Source: Leucobacter chromiireducens subsp. chromiireducens | GTDB lineage: Bacteria > Actinomycetota > Actinomycetes > Actinomycetales > Microbacteriaceae | Assembly (NCBI RefSeq): GCF_016758255.1 | Contig: NZ_QYAD01000004.1 | Coordinates: 62,001 to 126,000, forward strand | Reading direction: 5' to 3' | Length of the DNA stretch: 64,000 bases | Part shown: in pieces, positions 52,893-63,348 of the stretch | Layout: every line of letters begins with the position of its first letter | Position numbering within the stretch: position 1 is the first letter of the stretch | Notes under the pieces: generated by a model | Seen by the model: only the letters and a program-made list of their open reading frames with translations | The model's database searches: none | What the model was told of the DNA's origin: nothing | Position numbers and translations under genes: made by a program

Positions 52893-54980
52893 TTGGGAAT
52901 CGAATTGCAGTGGGATGAAATCGACGATCTCGCGGTCAACACCGCGCGCGTCCTCGCGGCGGATGCCGTTGAGAAGGTCGGGAACGGGCATCCCGGTACG
53001 GCGATCAGCCTCGCACCCGTTTCGTACCTGCTGCACCAGAAGGTGATGCGCCACGACCCGAGCGACAGCGGATGGGTGGGCCGCGACCGCTTCATCCTCT
53101 CTGTGGGCCACTCCTCACTCACGCAGTACGTGCAGCTCTACATGGGCGGCTATGGCCTGGAGCTCGACGACCTGAAGGCGCTCCGCACCTGGGGCTCAAA
53201 GACGCCCGGTCATCCCGAGTACGGTCACACCGACGGCGTTGAGATCACCACTGGCCCCCTCGGCCAGGGGCTCGCTTCCGCCGTGGGCTTCGCCTATGCC
53301 GCCCGCTACGAGCGCGGTCTCTTCGATCCCGAGGCCGCGCCGGGCACGAGCCCGTTCGATCACTTCATCTACGTCGTGGCCGGCGACGGCGACCTGCAGG
53401 AGGGAGTGACGAGCGAGGCGTCCTCACTCGCGGGGCACCAGGAGCTCGGCAACCTGATCGCCATCTACGACTCCAACCAGATTTCCATCGAGGACGACAC
53501 CGATATCTCGTTCTCCGAGGACGTTGCGAAGCGCTACGAGTCCTACGGCTGGCAGGTCATCGAGGTCGACTGGAAGAAGACGGGCGCATACGTCGAGGAT
53601 CTCGCGGAGCTCAACCGCGCGATCGAGGAGGCGAAATCCGAAACGACGAAGCCGAGCCTCATCATCCTCAAGACCATCATCGGCTGGCCTTCCCCCGGCA
53701 AACAGAACACGGGCGGAATCCACGGCGCAAAGCTTGGCGCAGAGGAACTCGCCGGCCTGAAGGAGGCCCTCGGTTTCGATCCCGCGGAGCACTTCGCTGT
53801 CGCCCCCGAGGTCATCGCCCACACGCGTAAGGCCGCGGATCGCGGAGCCGCGCACCGCGCAGAGTGGCAGCAGAGTTTTGACGCCTGGGCTGCGGCCAAC
53901 CCCGAGCGGAAGGCGCTCTTCGATCGCGTCGAGGCGCAGGAGCTGCCCGAGGGCGCGCTTGAGGCGCTTCCGACGTTCGAGCCAGGCGCGAGCGTGGCCA
54001 CCCGTTCAGCGAGCGGGAAGGTCCTCGCCGCGCTCGGTCCGATCATGCCCGAGCTGTGGGGTGGCTCTGCTGACCTCGCGGGCTCAAACAACACGACCAT
54101 TCCCGGGGTTCCGTCGTTCGTACCGGCTGGCCACTCGACCAGCACCTGGTCAGGCGACCCCTACGGTCGCGTGCTGCACTTCGGCATCCGCGAGCACGCG
54201 ATGGGTGCCATTCTGAACGGCATCCAGCTGCATGGCAAGACGCGCAGCTACGGTGGCACCTTCCTCATCTTCAGCGACTACATGCGGCCCGCCGTGCGCC
54301 TCGCTGCGCTGATGAACGTTCCGAGCGTGTTCGTGTGGACGCACGACTCCATCGCACTGGGTGAGGATGGCCCCACCCACCAGCCGATCGAGCAGCTCGC
54401 CACGCTCCGTGCGATCCCGAACCTGGCGGTTGTGCGCCCCGCAGATGCCAACGAGGTGTCGATTGCCTGGCACGAGATTCTCACGCGTCACGCCGGCCCC
54501 GCAGGCCTGGCGCTGACTCGCCAGAACGTGCCCGTACTCCCCCGCGGTGGCGACTTCGCCACGCCCGAGCAGGCAGCGGAAGGCGTGCGTCGCGGCGCCT
54601 ACGTGCTCGCAGACACGCCCACTGACTCGCTCGATGTGCTCTTGATCGCCACCGGATCCGAGGTGCAGCTCGCCGTTGAAGCCCGGGAACGCCTGGCTGC
54701 GGAGGGCGTGGGAGCACGCGTGATCTCCGCTCCCTGCCTCGAGTGGTTTGCCGAGCAGACTACGGAGTACCGAGACAGCGTGATTCCCGCGGCCGTCACG
54801 GCTCGCGTCAGCGTCGAAGCAGGGCTCAGCCTGGGCTGGGAGCGCTTCGTGGGCGACCGCGGTCGTTCTGTCTCGATCGAGCACTTCGGCGCCTCGGCCG
54901 ACTTCGAGACCCTCTTCCGCGAGTTTGGCATCACGACCGAGGCCGTTGTTTCCGCGGCTCGCGCCTCGCTCGCGGCCTAG
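52893..54980 (+). CDS. tkt: Transketolase
   Basis: A ThDP-dependent enzyme of the non-oxidative pentose phosphate pathway, 695 residues. ThDP motif: [19 protein letters not shown]. The donor and pyrimidine domains have the histidines in [13 protein letters not shown] and [10 protein letters not shown], and [13 protein letters not shown]. The TTG at 52893 (six bases after AAAGG) begins [20 protein letters not shown]. tal and pgi follow in the same direction. Confidence 0.97.
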   Translation: MGIELQWDEIDDLAVNTARVLAADAVEKVGNGHPGTAISLAPVSYLLHQKVMRHDPSDSGWVGRDRFILSVGHSSLTQYVQLYMGGYGLELDDLKALRTWGSKTPGHPEYGHTDGVEITTGPLGQGLASAVGFAYAARYERGLFDPEAAPGTSPFDHFIYVVAGDGDLQEGVTSEASSLAGHQELGNLIAIYDSNQISIEDDTDISFSEDVAKRYESYGWQVIEVDWKKTGAYVEDLAELNRAIEEAKSETTKPSLIILKTIIGWPSPGKQNTGGIHGAKLGAEELAGLKEALGFDPAEHFAVAPEVIAHTRKAADRGAAHRAEWQQSFDAWAAANPERKALFDRVEAQELPEGALEALPTFEPGASVATRSASGKVLAALGPIMPELWGGSADLAGSNNTTIPGVPSFVPAGHSTSTWSGDPYGRVLHFGIREHAMGAILNGIQLHGKTRSYGGTFLIFSDYMRPAVRLAALMNVPSVFVWTHDSIALGEDGPTHQPIEQLATLRAIPNLAVVRPADANEVSIAWHEILTRHAGPAGLALTRQNVPVLPRGGDFATPEQAAEGVRRGAYVLADTPTDSLDVLLIATGSEVQLAVEARERLAAEGVGARVISAPCLEWFAEQTTEYRDSVIPAAVTARVSVEAGLSLGWERFVGDRGRSVSIEHFGASADFETLFREFGITTEAVVSAARASLAA

Positions 54981-55059
54981 TCCCGAGCGCATCTTGGCGG
55001 GGTGCCCGGGTTCACAAGACCCGGCGCCCCGCCCCACACGATTTCAAGGAGCACCCACC

Positions 55060-56172
55060 ATGACGAACTCCCCCACCGCCGACCTGAGCGAGGCCGGCGT
55101 CAGCATCTGGCTTGATGATCTTTCCCGGAGCCGGATCGAGAGCGGGGAGCTCAGCGCGCTACGCGCGAGCCACAACGTCGTCGGGGTCACCACGAACCCC
55201 ACGATCTTTGCGTCGGCTCTCGCGGGTGGCGTCGGCTATGGAGAGCGCATCGCGTCTTGTGCCGCCCGGGGGCTCGGGGTCGCGGAGACAATTATCGAGC
55301 TCACCACCAGCGACGTTGCCGACGCGTGTGACCTTTTTGCCGAGACCTACACGGGGAGCGGCGGCGCTGACGGCCGTGTGTCGATCGAGGTTGAGCCGCG
55401 ACTCGCACGCGACACCGAGGGCACCATCCAACAAGGCCGGGAACTCTGGGCCCGGGTGAATCGCCCGAATGCCATGATCAAGGTGCCCGCGACGACCGAG
55501 GGGCTTCCCGCAATTACCGCACTGATTGCCGAGGGAATCAGCGTGAACGTGACACTGATCTTCAGCATTCAGCGTTACCGCCAGGTCATCAACGCGTACC
55601 TGACTGGCCTCGAGCTCGCTCGCGCCGCAGGAAAGAACCTGAACGAGATTCACTCGGTCGCATCCTTCTTCGTTTCGCGTCTCGACACTGAGGTCGACGC
55701 CCGCCTCGCCGCGCTCGGCACCCCCGAGGCGCTCGCGCTTGAGAGCCAGGCAGGGATCGCAAACGCGCGGCTCGCCTACGAGGTGTACGCAGAGACGTTT
55801 AACAGCGAGCGAGCACAGATGCTCCTGTCGCTCGGAGCACAAGCGCAGCGCCCGCTCTGGGCGTCCACCGGCGTGAAGAACCCGAAGCTCCCGGACACGC
55901 TCTACGTTACTGAGCTCGTCGCCTCCGGCACGGTGAACACCATGCCCGCAGCAACGCTGGAGGCGCTAGCCGACCACGGTGAGATTCGCGGCGATACCGT
56001 CACGACGCAGTACCTCGAGTCCAACCAGGTACTCAACACGCTTGACGGACTCGGCATCGACTACGTTGCAGTGACTGAGGTGCTTGAATCGGAAGGACTC
56101 GCGAAGTTCGACGCCTCGTGGGATGAGCTGTGCGCCACGGTTGCGAGCGCCCTCGAGGAGGCGGTTGCCTAA
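55060..56172 (+). CDS. tal: Transaldolase
   Basis: A 370-residue actinobacterial-type transaldolase. The Schiff-base lysine is in [16 protein letters not shown]; other landmarks are [15 protein letters not shown] and [14 protein letters not shown], then [18 protein letters not shown] precedes the ATG. It ends with a TAATG overlap of one base with pgi in another frame. Fused Tal-Pgi proteins exist in other bacteria; here the two are separate. Confidence 0.96.
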   Translation: MTNSPTADLSEAGVSIWLDDLSRSRIESGELSALRASHNVVGVTTNPTIFASALAGGVGYGERIASCAARGLGVAETIIELTTSDVADACDLFAETYTGSGGADGRVSIEVEPRLARDTEGTIQQGRELWARVNRPNAMIKVPATTEGLPAITALIAEGISVNVTLIFSIQRYRQVINAYLTGLELARAAGKNLNEIHSVASFFVSRLDTEVDARLAALGTPEALALESQAGIANARLAYEVYAETFNSERAQMLLSLGAQAQRPLWASTGVKNPKLPDTLYVTELVASGTVNTMPAATLEALADHGEIRGDTVTTQYLESNQVLNTLDGLGIDYVAVTEVLESEGLAKFDASWDELCATVASALEEAVA

Positions 56173-57791
56173 TGCGCGCCTCGGCCCCGCTCACCGTGAC
56201 GATTGCGCAGCCCCCGGCCCGGTACGCAGCAACCATGGCGGCACTCGTCGCGGATCGAGCGGCAAGCCGCCTGTTCGCCCGAGACACCACCCTCTGGCCC
56301 GCAACCTCTTCAGCCGCGTATCGACTGGGATGGACTGATTTTGAGCGGAACGCGCTCTCGGCAATCGCTGCGGCGGAGGACATCCGCGCAGAGCTCGATG
56401 CGCTCGGACTGGACCGCGTGGTGCTGTGCGGCATGGGTGGATCGAGCCTCGCCCCAGAGGTGATTGCGCGCTGGGCCGGCCGGCCACTCACCGTCGTCGA
56501 TTCAACCCACCCGGCATTCATCGCCCAGACGCTCGGTTCGGATCTCAGCAGAACACTCGTTGTGGTGAGCTCAAAATCCGGAAGCACCATTGAGACGCAG
56601 AGCCACCGTGCTGCGTTCACGGCCGCGTTCACCGCTGCCGGACTGGATCCGGCCGAGCGCATTATCGTGGTCACGGATCCCGGCTCCCCGCTCGCCGCTG
56701 CTGCGCGCGCTGCCGGACAGCGGGTGTGCTATGCAGACCCCGACGTCGGTGGTAGGTTTTCTGCCCTGACCGCCTTCGGCCTAGTGCCGACCGCGCTCGC
56801 GGGAATCGACGTGCGGGCGCTCCTCGCTGAAGCGTGCGCGCTGCGCCCATTCCTGCTTGAGGACTCGCAGGAGAATCCTGCACTGCAACTGGCCGCCGCG
56901 ATCCATGCGGACCTTCCGGAAGAGTACGTGCTGGGGATCATCGAGCGTGCGGACACGGCGTGGGGCCTCGGCACCTGGGTCGAGCAGCTCGTCGCGGAGT
57001 CGACAGGCAAGTCGGGCTACGGAGTGCTACCGATAGCGCTGCATGCTGGGGCGCCCGAGGCTGGCACTCACCCCGCGAACCTCACCCGCGTGCTCGTACG
57101 CGAGGCCGGTGCCGCACCAGAGTCCGGGCCGAACGCACCGGAACTCCAGGTCGCTGGCGGCCTGGGCGCACAGCTTTTGCTGTGGGAGACCGCGACGGCA
57201 CTCCTCGGCCATCTCATGAACATCGATCCGTTCAATCAGCCCGATGTTGAATCGGCAAAGGTTGCGGCGCGCGCGGTGCTTACCCAGAGCAATGATTCGG
57301 ACGGAACCACACCGGGGTCAAGGATCGTGGATCTCCCCGCTCGGCTGCTCGCGAGTCCTGTCGTTCCCGGCCCCGGTGACTGCGCGGAACTCCTCGCGGC
57401 TCTGCGCGCATCCGTGCCCGCGAACGGATACCTCGCAATTCAGGCCTATCTCGATCCCACCGCTCCGTATGCGGCTGAGCTCGAGCGCCTGCGAGACGCG
57501 CTCGCGCAAGAGTTTGAGGTACCCGTGGCGCTCGGCTGGGGCCCACGCTACCTGCATTCAGTGGGGCAGCTTCACAAGGGTGGCCCGGCGCTTGGCTCGT
57601 TCCTGCAGCTCAGCGGTGGGAGCAGTGAAGACGTAGCGATCCCGGGCGCGGACTCAGGGTTTGCAACGCTGATTGCGGCACAGGCACGCGGGGATCGCGA
57701 AGTGCTCGCCTCTCGCGGGCGTTCAGTGTTTGCGCTGGAGACCGTTGATCCTTCGGCACTTGTCGCACAGCTGCTCCGGGCACTGGCCTAG
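56172..57791 (+). CDS. pgi: Glucose-6-phosphate isomerase
   Basis: Interconverts glucose 6-phosphate and fructose 6-phosphate; 539 residues. Phosphosugar-binding motifs are CGMGGSSLAPEVI and VVSSKSGSTIETQ; the SIS domains continue to HSVGQLHKGGPALGSFLQL. This is the Pgi type found next to transaldolase. It starts at the ATG that shares its A with the tal stop. A strong hairpin follows; the oxidative-branch genes zwf, opcA and pgl, usually next in line, are absent. Confidence 0.94.
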   Translation: MRASAPLTVTIAQPPARYAATMAALVADRAASRLFARDTTLWPATSSAAYRLGWTDFERNALSAIAAAEDIRAELDALGLDRVVLCGMGGSSLAPEVIARWAGRPLTVVDSTHPAFIAQTLGSDLSRTLVVVSSKSGSTIETQSHRAAFTAAFTAAGLDPAERIIVVTDPGSPLAAAARAAGQRVCYADPDVGGRFSALTAFGLVPTALAGIDVRALLAEACALRPFLLEDSQENPALQLAAAIHADLPEEYVLGIIERADTAWGLGTWVEQLVAESTGKSGYGVLPIALHAGAPEAGTHPANLTRVLVREAGAAPESGPNAPELQVAGGLGAQLLLWETATALLGHLMNIDPFNQPDVESAKVAARAVLTQSNDSDGTTPGSRIVDLPARLLASPVVPGPGDCAELLAALRASVPANGYLAIQAYLDPTAPYAAELERLRDALAQEFEVPVALGWGPRYLHSVGQLHKGGPALGSFLQLSGGSSEDVAIPGADSGFATLIAAQARGDREVLASRGRSVFALETVDPSALVAQLLRALA

Positions 57792-57810
57792 CGCCACCAG
57801 AGCAGCACGA

Positions 57811-57863
57811 CGCAATACGGCAGCGGCCGCGATGCATTCCATCGGGGCCGCTGCCGTATTGCG
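57811..57863 (+). terminator. Terminator after pgi
   Basis: An 18-bp perfect stem (57811-57828 with 57846-57863) with a smaller inner pairing. It lies between convergent pgi and rbpA and may serve both. Confidence 0.88.
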
Positions 57864-57895
57864 GTGTTCAGGCCGGCAGAGCGCCGGCCGAATGC

Positions 57896-58261
57896 TTAGG
57901 CCGTTGCGCGGGCCGTCCCGCGACGCTGGCGAAGCTTGAGCAGTGCTGCTTCGAGGAGCTCTTCGGCTTCCTCGGGGGTGCGCCGCTCCTTCACGTAGGC
58001 GAGGTGCGTCTTGTACGGCTCGTTCTTGAGCAGCTGCGGCGGGTTCGCCTTGTCGCGACCAGCGGGAAGGCCCGAGGTCGGCGAGTCAATCTGCTCGGGG
58101 ATCTCCTCGTCGGAGACATCGGCCGCGAAGTAGCGGACGGTCTCGTTGCCGAGGGCGTCCCAGTACGAAACCTGAGTGCGTTCAGCGCGCGCGCCGTGGT
58201 CCTTCTCCCCCATGGGGCCAGAACCGACGCGGGCGCCGCGGATGGCGTTACTGCCTGCCAC
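57896..58261 (-). CDS. rbpA: RNA polymerase-binding protein RbpA
   Basis: A 121-residue actinobacterial transcription factor that binds the principal sigma factor and RNA polymerase and helps open promoters. Recognisable parts are GSNAIRGARVGSGPMGE at the N-terminus, then ERTQVSYWDALGNETVRYFA (core domain, Cys-free form) and the C-terminal sigma-interacting helix KNEPYKTHLAYVKERRTPEE. The GTG at 58261 follows AAAGGG. It probably works with RpoD encoded at 3.9-5.3 kb. Confidence 0.97.
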   Translation of the reverse strand: MAGSNAIRGARVGSGPMGEKDHGARAERTQVSYWDALGNETVRYFAADVSDEEIPEQIDSPTSGLPAGRDKANPPQLLKNEPYKTHLAYVKERRTPEEAEELLEAALLKLRQRRGTARATA

Positions 58262-58297
58262 GGAATCCCTTTCTGAGTGGTGTGTCGGGTGGGGTGG

Positions 58298-58546
58298 TTA
58301 GACGACGGAGAAGCGGGCGATCAGCCCGAGTCCGACGATCGAAGCAACCCAGATGATCGACACGACCACGGTAATGCGATTGAGGTTGCGCTCCGCGACC
58401 CCCGAAGAGCCCAGGCTCGAGGTCACCCCGCCACCGAACATGTCGGAAAGCCCGCCACCGCGTCCCTTGTGGAGGAGGATGAACAGGGTCAGCAGGAGAC
58501 TCGTGAGCACGAGAATCACGATCAGTGCGATCTTGAGGATGAGCAC
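58298..58546 (-). CDS. secG: Preprotein translocase subunit SecG
   Basis: An 82-residue membrane protein of SecYEG: helix ALIVILVLTSLLLTLFILLH, the conserved loop GRGGGLSDMFGGG, and a second helix VVVSIIWVASIVGLGLIARF. The GTG at 58546 lies eight bases after AAAGG; another GTG three codons upstream is too close to that site. It lies between tpiA and rbpA as in other actinobacteria. Confidence 0.95.
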   Translation of the reverse strand: MLILKIALIVILVLTSLLLTLFILLHKGRGGGLSDMFGGGVTSSLGSSGVAERNLNRITVVVSIIWVASIVGLGLIARFSVV

Positions 58547-58627
58547 GCAGAGCACCTTTCGGAGTTGAGGGCGTGAAGCGCCAGCTGCCAGTATACCGGC
58601 GGCGACGAAAATACGGGGTGCGACAGG

Positions 58628-59464
58628 CTACGCAGCGGTAACGTGCTTCTTGAACTGCACGATCCGGCTGAACTCATCAGCCTTGAGGCTGGCGCCACCG
58701 ACCAGCGCGCCATCGACGTTCGGCTGTTTCAGGAAGCCGGCAATGTTCTGGCTCGTCACCGAACCGCCGTAGAGGATCCTGGTCGCAGCGGCCTCTGCGT
58801 CATCGCGCAGATCGCGCAGAGCTTCGCGCAGCGCACGGGCGACCTCTTCAGCCTGATCGGCGGTAGCTGCCTGACCACTGCCAATTGCCCACACGGGCTC
58901 GTACGCGATCACATACTCCGCACCCTTCGGGAGCGGAGCAAGGGCAGCCGCGAGCTGGGCAAGCGGCACCGCCGCGGCACCGTGCTCCTCAAGATCCGCG
59001 GCAGTCTCCCCGACGCAGATCATGGGAATCATGCCGCCCCGGTGCGCGGCGAGAGCCTTCGCACCGACCGTCTCGTCTGACTCGCCATGCCCATGACGTC
59101 GCTCGGAGTGCCCAACGAGCGCGTAGCGCACGTCGAGCTTCGCGAGCATCGCCGCGGAAATGTCTCCCGTGTACGCACCCGCATCATGCGGAGACAGGTC
59201 CTGCGCGCCGAGCGCGAGCGGAAGCTTGTCTGCGGTGAGCAGAGTCTGCACGGAGCGAAGATCAGTAAAGGGCGGGAAAACCGCCACCTCCCCGTCCGCA
59301 TAGTCATGCCGCGCATCCTTCAGCGCCCACGCAAGCTTCTGCACGAGCGCGATGGCCTGGAGGTGGTCGAGGTTCATCTTCCAGTTGCCGGCAATCAGCG
59401 GGGTGCGGGCAGCAAAGGGCAGAGGTTCACGGGCCGGCGCGGTGGTCAGGTTCTCGTCGCTCAT
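58628..59464 (-). CDS. tpiA: Triosephosphate isomerase
   Basis: A 278-residue TIM. Catalytic residues: Lys in [10 protein letters not shown], His in [14 protein letters not shown] and Glu in [12 protein letters not shown]; phosphate loop [13 protein letters not shown]. There is a 20-residue N-terminal extension before the fold. Its ATG overlaps the pgk stop by four bases, so translation is coupled. Confidence 0.97.
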   Translation of the reverse strand: MSDENLTTAPAREPLPFAARTPLIAGNWKMNLDHLQAIALVQKLAWALKDARHDYADGEVAVFPPFTDLRSVQTLLTADKLPLALGAQDLSPHDAGAYTGDISAAMLAKLDVRYALVGHSERRHGHGESDETVGAKALAAHRGGMIPMICVGETAADLEEHGAAAVPLAQLAAALAPLPKGAEYVIAYEPVWAIGSGQAATADQAEEVARALREALRDLRDDAEAAATRILYGGSVTSQNIAGFLKQPNVDGALVGGASLKADEFSRIVQFKKHVTAA

Positions 59465-60663
59465 GCGAGCACCTCGAGCCCGGGCAGCTGCTTGCCCTCG
59501 AGGAACTCGAGGCTCGCGCCGCCGCCGGTTGAGATGTGACCAAACTGGTCATCGGCAAAACCGAGCGCGCGCACCGCGGCAGCGGAATCACCACCACCGA
59601 CGACGGTGAAGCCCGCAGTCTTCGTGAGTGCCTCGGCAACCGTGCGCGTGCCGTTCGCGAACGCGGGCATCTCGAAGACACCCATTGGGCCGTTCCAGAA
59701 CACCGTCTGCGACTCCGCGATCACCGTCGCAAATGCGAGGGCGGACTCGGGGCCGATATCGAGGCCAAGCCCATTTGCGCCGAACGTTGAGGACTCGATC
59801 GAATCCGCTGGAACGACCTCGTGAGCCGCATCCGCTGCAAACGCCTCGGCCACGACAACGTCGCTCGGCAGAACGATCTGTACTCCACGCTCCGCAGCGG
59901 TCTGCAGGTAGCCGCGAACGGTGTCGAGCTGGTCGACCTCCAAGAGGCTCGCGCCCACCTTGAAGCCCTGCGCAGCAAGGAAGGTGAACAGCATGCCGCC
60001 GCCGATGAGCAGCGTGTCGACTCGCTCCAAGAGGTGCGAGATGACGCCCAGCTTGTCCGAAACCTTCGAGCCGCCCAACACGACCGCGTACGGCCGCTCA
60101 GCGGACTCGGTGAGGCGCTTGAGCACCTCGAGCTCTGCCGCAACGAGGCGGCCCGCCGCGCTCGGCAGCAGCTTCGCGAGGTCATACACGCTCGCCTGGC
60201 GGCGGTGCACGACCCCAAAGCCATCGGACACGAAGGCGTCTCCGAAAGCGGCGAGCTGCTGCGCGAACGCGGCGCGCTCCGCATCATCCTTGCTCGTCTC
60301 TCCCGCGTTGAAGCGGAGGTTCTCGAGCAACACCGCATCCCCGGGGGCCAGCGCTGCGACCGCTGCGGCGGCGATCTCCCCCACCGTCTCCGCCACGAAC
60401 TGCACGGGAGCGCCGAGCAGTTCCGCCATCCGCGTCGCCACTGGGCGAAGCGAGAAGCGCTCCTCGGGCTCACCCTTCGGGCGACCGAGGTGGCTGATGA
60501 GAACGATCTTTGCTCCTGCTTCACGGAGTTCGGTGATCGTTGCGAGCGACGCGCGAATGCGGCCGTCGTCGGTGATCACGCCATCCGAAAGCGGGACGTT
60601 CAGATCGCAGCGGACGATGACCGTCTTCTCGCTGAGCGATCCCAGGGATTCAATGGTGCGCAT
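59461..60663 (-). CDS. pgk: Phosphoglycerate kinase
   Basis: A 400-residue glycolytic kinase. Motifs: [47 protein letters not shown] and the nucleotide-binding [13 protein letters not shown]. It follows sodA by 28 bases on the same strand and overlaps tpiA by four. The gap gene, normally upstream of pgk, is not here. Confidence 0.98.
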   Translation of the reverse strand: MRTIESLGSLSEKTVIVRCDLNVPLSDGVITDDGRIRASLATITELREAGAKIVLISHLGRPKGEPEERFSLRPVATRMAELLGAPVQFVAETVGEIAAAAVAALAPGDAVLLENLRFNAGETSKDDAERAAFAQQLAAFGDAFVSDGFGVVHRRQASVYDLAKLLPSAAGRLVAAELEVLKRLTESAERPYAVVLGGSKVSDKLGVISHLLERVDTLLIGGGMLFTFLAAQGFKVGASLLEVDQLDTVRGYLQTAAERGVQIVLPSDVVVAEAFAADAAHEVVPADSIESSTFGANGLGLDIGPESALAFATVIAESQTVFWNGPMGVFEMPAFANGTRTVAEALTKTAGFTVVGGGDSAAAVRALGFADDQFGHISTGGGASLEFLEGKQLPGLEVLA

Positions 60664-60691
60664 GGGTGCGGCGGGCTCCTTGAGTCGGCGG

Positions 60692-61309
60692 TTAGATCAG
60701 GCCGGGCGTCTGTGTGCGAGCAGCTTCGAAGCGCTTCGCGACGTCCTGCCAGTTCGCGATGTTCCAGAACGCCTTCACGTAGTCCGCGCGAACGTTGAGG
60801 TAATCGAGGTAGTACGCGTGCTCCCACACATCGAGCATGAGGAGCGGCACGGTGCCCGCGGGGAGGTTGCCCTGCTGGTCGAACAGCTGGACGATGTTCG
60901 GGCGCTGCCCCAGTGCATCCCACGCCAAAACGGCCCAGCCGGAGCCCTGCACGCCCATCGCGGTCGCGGTGAAGTGTGCCTGGAACTTCTCGAAGTCGCC
61001 GAAGAACTCGTCGATTGCCGCTGCGAGCTCACCCTCGGGGCGCTCGCCGCCCTCGGGCGACATGTTGTTCCAGAAGATGGTGTGGTTGACGTGGCCGCCA
61101 ACGTTGAACGCGAGGTCCTTCTCGAGCTTGTTGACCGCAGCGAGGTTGCCGGAGTCGCGCGCCTCGGCCAGCTGGTCGAGGGCGGTGTTCGCACCCGTGA
61201 CGTAGGCCTGGTGGTGCTTGTCGTGGTGCAGCTGCATGATCTTGCCGCTGATGTGCGGCTCGAGGGCAGCGTAATCGTACGGAAGTTCAGGAAGTGAATA
61301 GGCAGCCAT
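60692..61309 (-). CDS. sodA: Superoxide dismutase, manganese type
   Basis: A 205-residue Fe/Mn superoxide dismutase. Metal ligands: His in [13 protein letters not shown], His in [11 protein letters not shown], Asp and His in [12 protein letters not shown]. The GGH context and the QQGN motif point to manganese. GGAG precedes the ATG; a TAGACT box at 61354-61349 fits its promoter. It occupies the position where gap sits in relatives (between whiA and pgk). Confidence 0.95.
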   Translation of the reverse strand: MAAYSLPELPYDYAALEPHISGKIMQLHHDKHHQAYVTGANTALDQLAEARDSGNLAAVNKLEKDLAFNVGGHVNHTIFWNNMSPEGGERPEGELAAAIDEFFGDFEKFQAHFTATAMGVQGSGWAVLAWDALGQRPNIVQLFDQQGNLPAGTVPLLMLDVWEHAYYLDYLNVRADYVKAFWNIANWQDVAKRFEAARTQTPGLI

Positions 61310-61348
61310 GAGGCGCTCCAATCTCTGCGACGGGCAGTGGTCCATCAC

Positions 61349-61354
61349 AGTCTA
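61349..61354 (-). promoter_or_regulatory. -10 box of the sodA promoter
   Basis: TAGACT on the minus strand would give a leader of about 32 bases with a GGAG ribosome binding site. Confidence 0.45.
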
Positions 61355-61394
61355 TCGACGACGCGGGTCGAGGTGGCGGGAAACTCCACAGGAA

Positions 61395-61420
61395 AGGCGG
61401 GGCCCTGCCGGGCCCCGCCT
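61395..61420 (-). terminator. Hairpin after whiA
   Basis: A perfect 11-bp stem (61395-61405 with 61410-61420) and four-base loop just after the whiA stop on the minus strand. Confidence 0.75.
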
Positions 61421-61426
61421 GGGGGG

Positions 61427-62407
61427 TCAGATGCGGTCGAGTTCCTCGGGGAGGCTCGCCTCAGTGCCGGGAATGCCGCGAGCCGCGGCCTCCTTGTCGG
61501 CCATCGCGAGCAGGCGCCGGATTCGCCCAGCGATCGCATCCTTCGTGAGCACGGGCTCAGCACGCGCGCCGAGGTCATCGAGGCTTGCCTCCCGGTGCTG
61601 CAGTCGCAGCTCGCCGGCGTACTTGAGGTGCTCGGGAATCTCGTCGCCAAGAATCTCCAGGGCGCGCTCCACGCGTGCGCACGCCGCGACGGAAGCCTGT
61701 GCGGAACGACGAAGGTTTGCATCGTCGAAGTTCACGAGACGGTTCGCAGTCGCGCGGGTCTCGCGCGCGCGACGGAGCTCGTCCCAGCTGTTGCGGGCTT
61801 GCTCTGCGCCCATCGCGCCAAGCATCGCGCCGATCGCCTCGGCGTCACGAATCAAAACCTTATTCTGACCCCGGATCTCGCGGCTCTTTGCATCGATGCC
61901 CAGACGGCTCGCGGCTCCGACGAGTGCCATCGCGACCTCGTTGCTCGGGCACACGACCTCGAGGCTTGCGGAACGGCCGGGGGCAGTCAGACCTCCGCGC
62001 GCCATGAACGCACCGCGCCACACGGCGGCAAGCTCGGGCTGCGCTCCCGTCGTGAGCCGGTTCGGCAAACCACGGATCTGCCGGCGGCGAGGATCAAGCA
62101 GGCCAAGCTGGCGAGCAAGCGTCTCACCGTCCAGTACACGAACGAGGAACTGCGGTGCGCCCGGGCGGGTGCTCGACGGAGGCAGCTGCTTGGCCTCGGA
62201 GCGCACGCCGTACAGTTCGGCGAGGTCCTTGCGGACCCGCTGCACGATCTGTGGAGTGTGGAGCTCCGCCTCGAGCGCAATGCGCCCGGAAATGGTGTGG
62301 AGTCCGCCAGCCAGGCGGAGGATCGTTGCGACCTCGGCGACACGCTCTCCAGTGCGCTGGACGGGGAAACGTACCAGCTCACTCTTCACCTCAAGGGTCG
62401 ACAGCAC
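61427..62407 (-). CDS. whiA: DNA-binding protein WhiA
   Basis: The sporulation/division regulator family, 326 residues, in actinobacteria and firmicutes. The N-terminal LAGLIDADG-like homing-endonuclease fold has VKSELVRFP and [15 protein letters not shown], without nuclease residues. The C-terminal helix-turn-helix has [22 protein letters not shown] (in two parts). The GTG at 62407 follows AGAGGA. It belongs to the uvrC-rapZ-whiA string conserved in actinobacteria. Confidence 0.96.
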   Translation of the reverse strand: MLSTLEVKSELVRFPVQRTGERVAEVATILRLAGGLHTISGRIALEAELHTPQIVQRVRKDLAELYGVRSEAKQLPPSSTRPGAPQFLVRVLDGETLARQLGLLDPRRRQIRGLPNRLTTGAQPELAAVWRGAFMARGGLTAPGRSASLEVVCPSNEVAMALVGAASRLGIDAKSREIRGQNKVLIRDAEAIGAMLGAMGAEQARNSWDELRRARETRATANRLVNFDDANLRRSAQASVAACARVERALEILGDEIPEHLKYAGELRLQHREASLDDLGARAEPVLTKDAIAGRIRRLLAMADKEAAARGIPGTEASLPEELDRI

Positions 62408-62469
62408 GAATGAGTCCTCTCAAAAATCAGGATATGGGAAGGCGGGGCGCCGAAGCAGCGCTGCAGAAT

Positions 62470-63348
62470 CTACTCGCGACCGAGGTCGCGGTGGCGCAGA
62501 CTGACACTGACGCCCGGAAGGCCCGCGAGTCGATCAGCGAGCTCGCGTGCGGTGGCGACAGAACGATGTTTGCCGCCGGTGCATCCTACCGCGAGTGAGG
62601 CGTGTCGCTTGTTCTCGCGCTGGAAGCCAGCAAGCACCGGAGTGAGCGCTGCAACGTAGTTGTCGAGGAATTCCGTTGCGCCGTCACGACTCAGAACGTA
62701 GTCCTTGACTTCCGCGTCAACTCCGGTGAGAGCGCGCAGCTCAGGCTCCCAAAACGGGTTCGGGAGGAAGCGCATATCGACCATCAGGTCCACGTCTGTG
62801 GGCGCACCGTACTTGAAGCCGAAGCTCACCACCGACAGCTGCAGGCCGGGCGTGTTGTCGTCGGAGAAAAGTTCCCGTGTAGCCGTCGAAAGATCGTGCA
62901 CGTTGTAGCGCGAGGTATCGATCACTACGTCGCTCGAAGCGCGCAACTCTTGCAGCCGATCACGCTCCAAACGAATGCCCTCGAGCAGGCTGCCGGCCTC
63001 GGCCTGGAAGGGGTGCGGACGCCGGACAGACTCATAGCGTCGAACGAGAATCTCATCGGTAGCGTCTAGGAACACCACACGAACGGTGGCATTCTCGCGA
63101 AGCTCAGTGACGGTGTGCTGAATATCGGCGAACAGGTCACGACCACGAACATCAACGACCGCGGCGATCTTTGGCAGCGCCCCGCCCGAGCGGTCTGCCA
63201 TGTCAGCCAGGGTCTTCAGCATCGTGAGCGGGAGGTTGTCGACAACGTACCAGCCCAGGTCTTCGAGGGTGTTGGCGACGGTGCTTCGACCGGCCCCTGA
63301 CATCCCCGTCACGATCAGTATCTCCTGCGTGGATTCCACCTCGCTCAT
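62470..63348 (-). CDS. rapZ: RNase adapter protein RapZ
   Basis: A 292-residue P-loop protein; in E. coli RapZ guides small-RNA turnover and binds glucosamine 6-phosphate. Walker A is [12 protein letters not shown], then [33 protein letters not shown] and the C-terminal [11 protein letters not shown]. Its ATG overlaps the uvrC stop by four bases. Confidence 0.97.
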   Translation of the reverse strand: MSEVESTQEILIVTGMSGAGRSTVANTLEDLGWYVVDNLPLTMLKTLADMADRSGGALPKIAAVVDVRGRDLFADIQHTVTELRENATVRVVFLDATDEILVRRYESVRRPHPFQAEAGSLLEGIRLERDRLQELRASSDVVIDTSRYNVHDLSTATRELFSDDNTPGLQLSVVSFGFKYGAPTDVDLMVDMRFLPNPFWEPELRALTGVDAEVKDYVLSRDGATEFLDNYVAALTPVLAGFQRENKRHASLAVGCTGGKHRSVATARELADRLAGLPGVSVSLRHRDLGRE

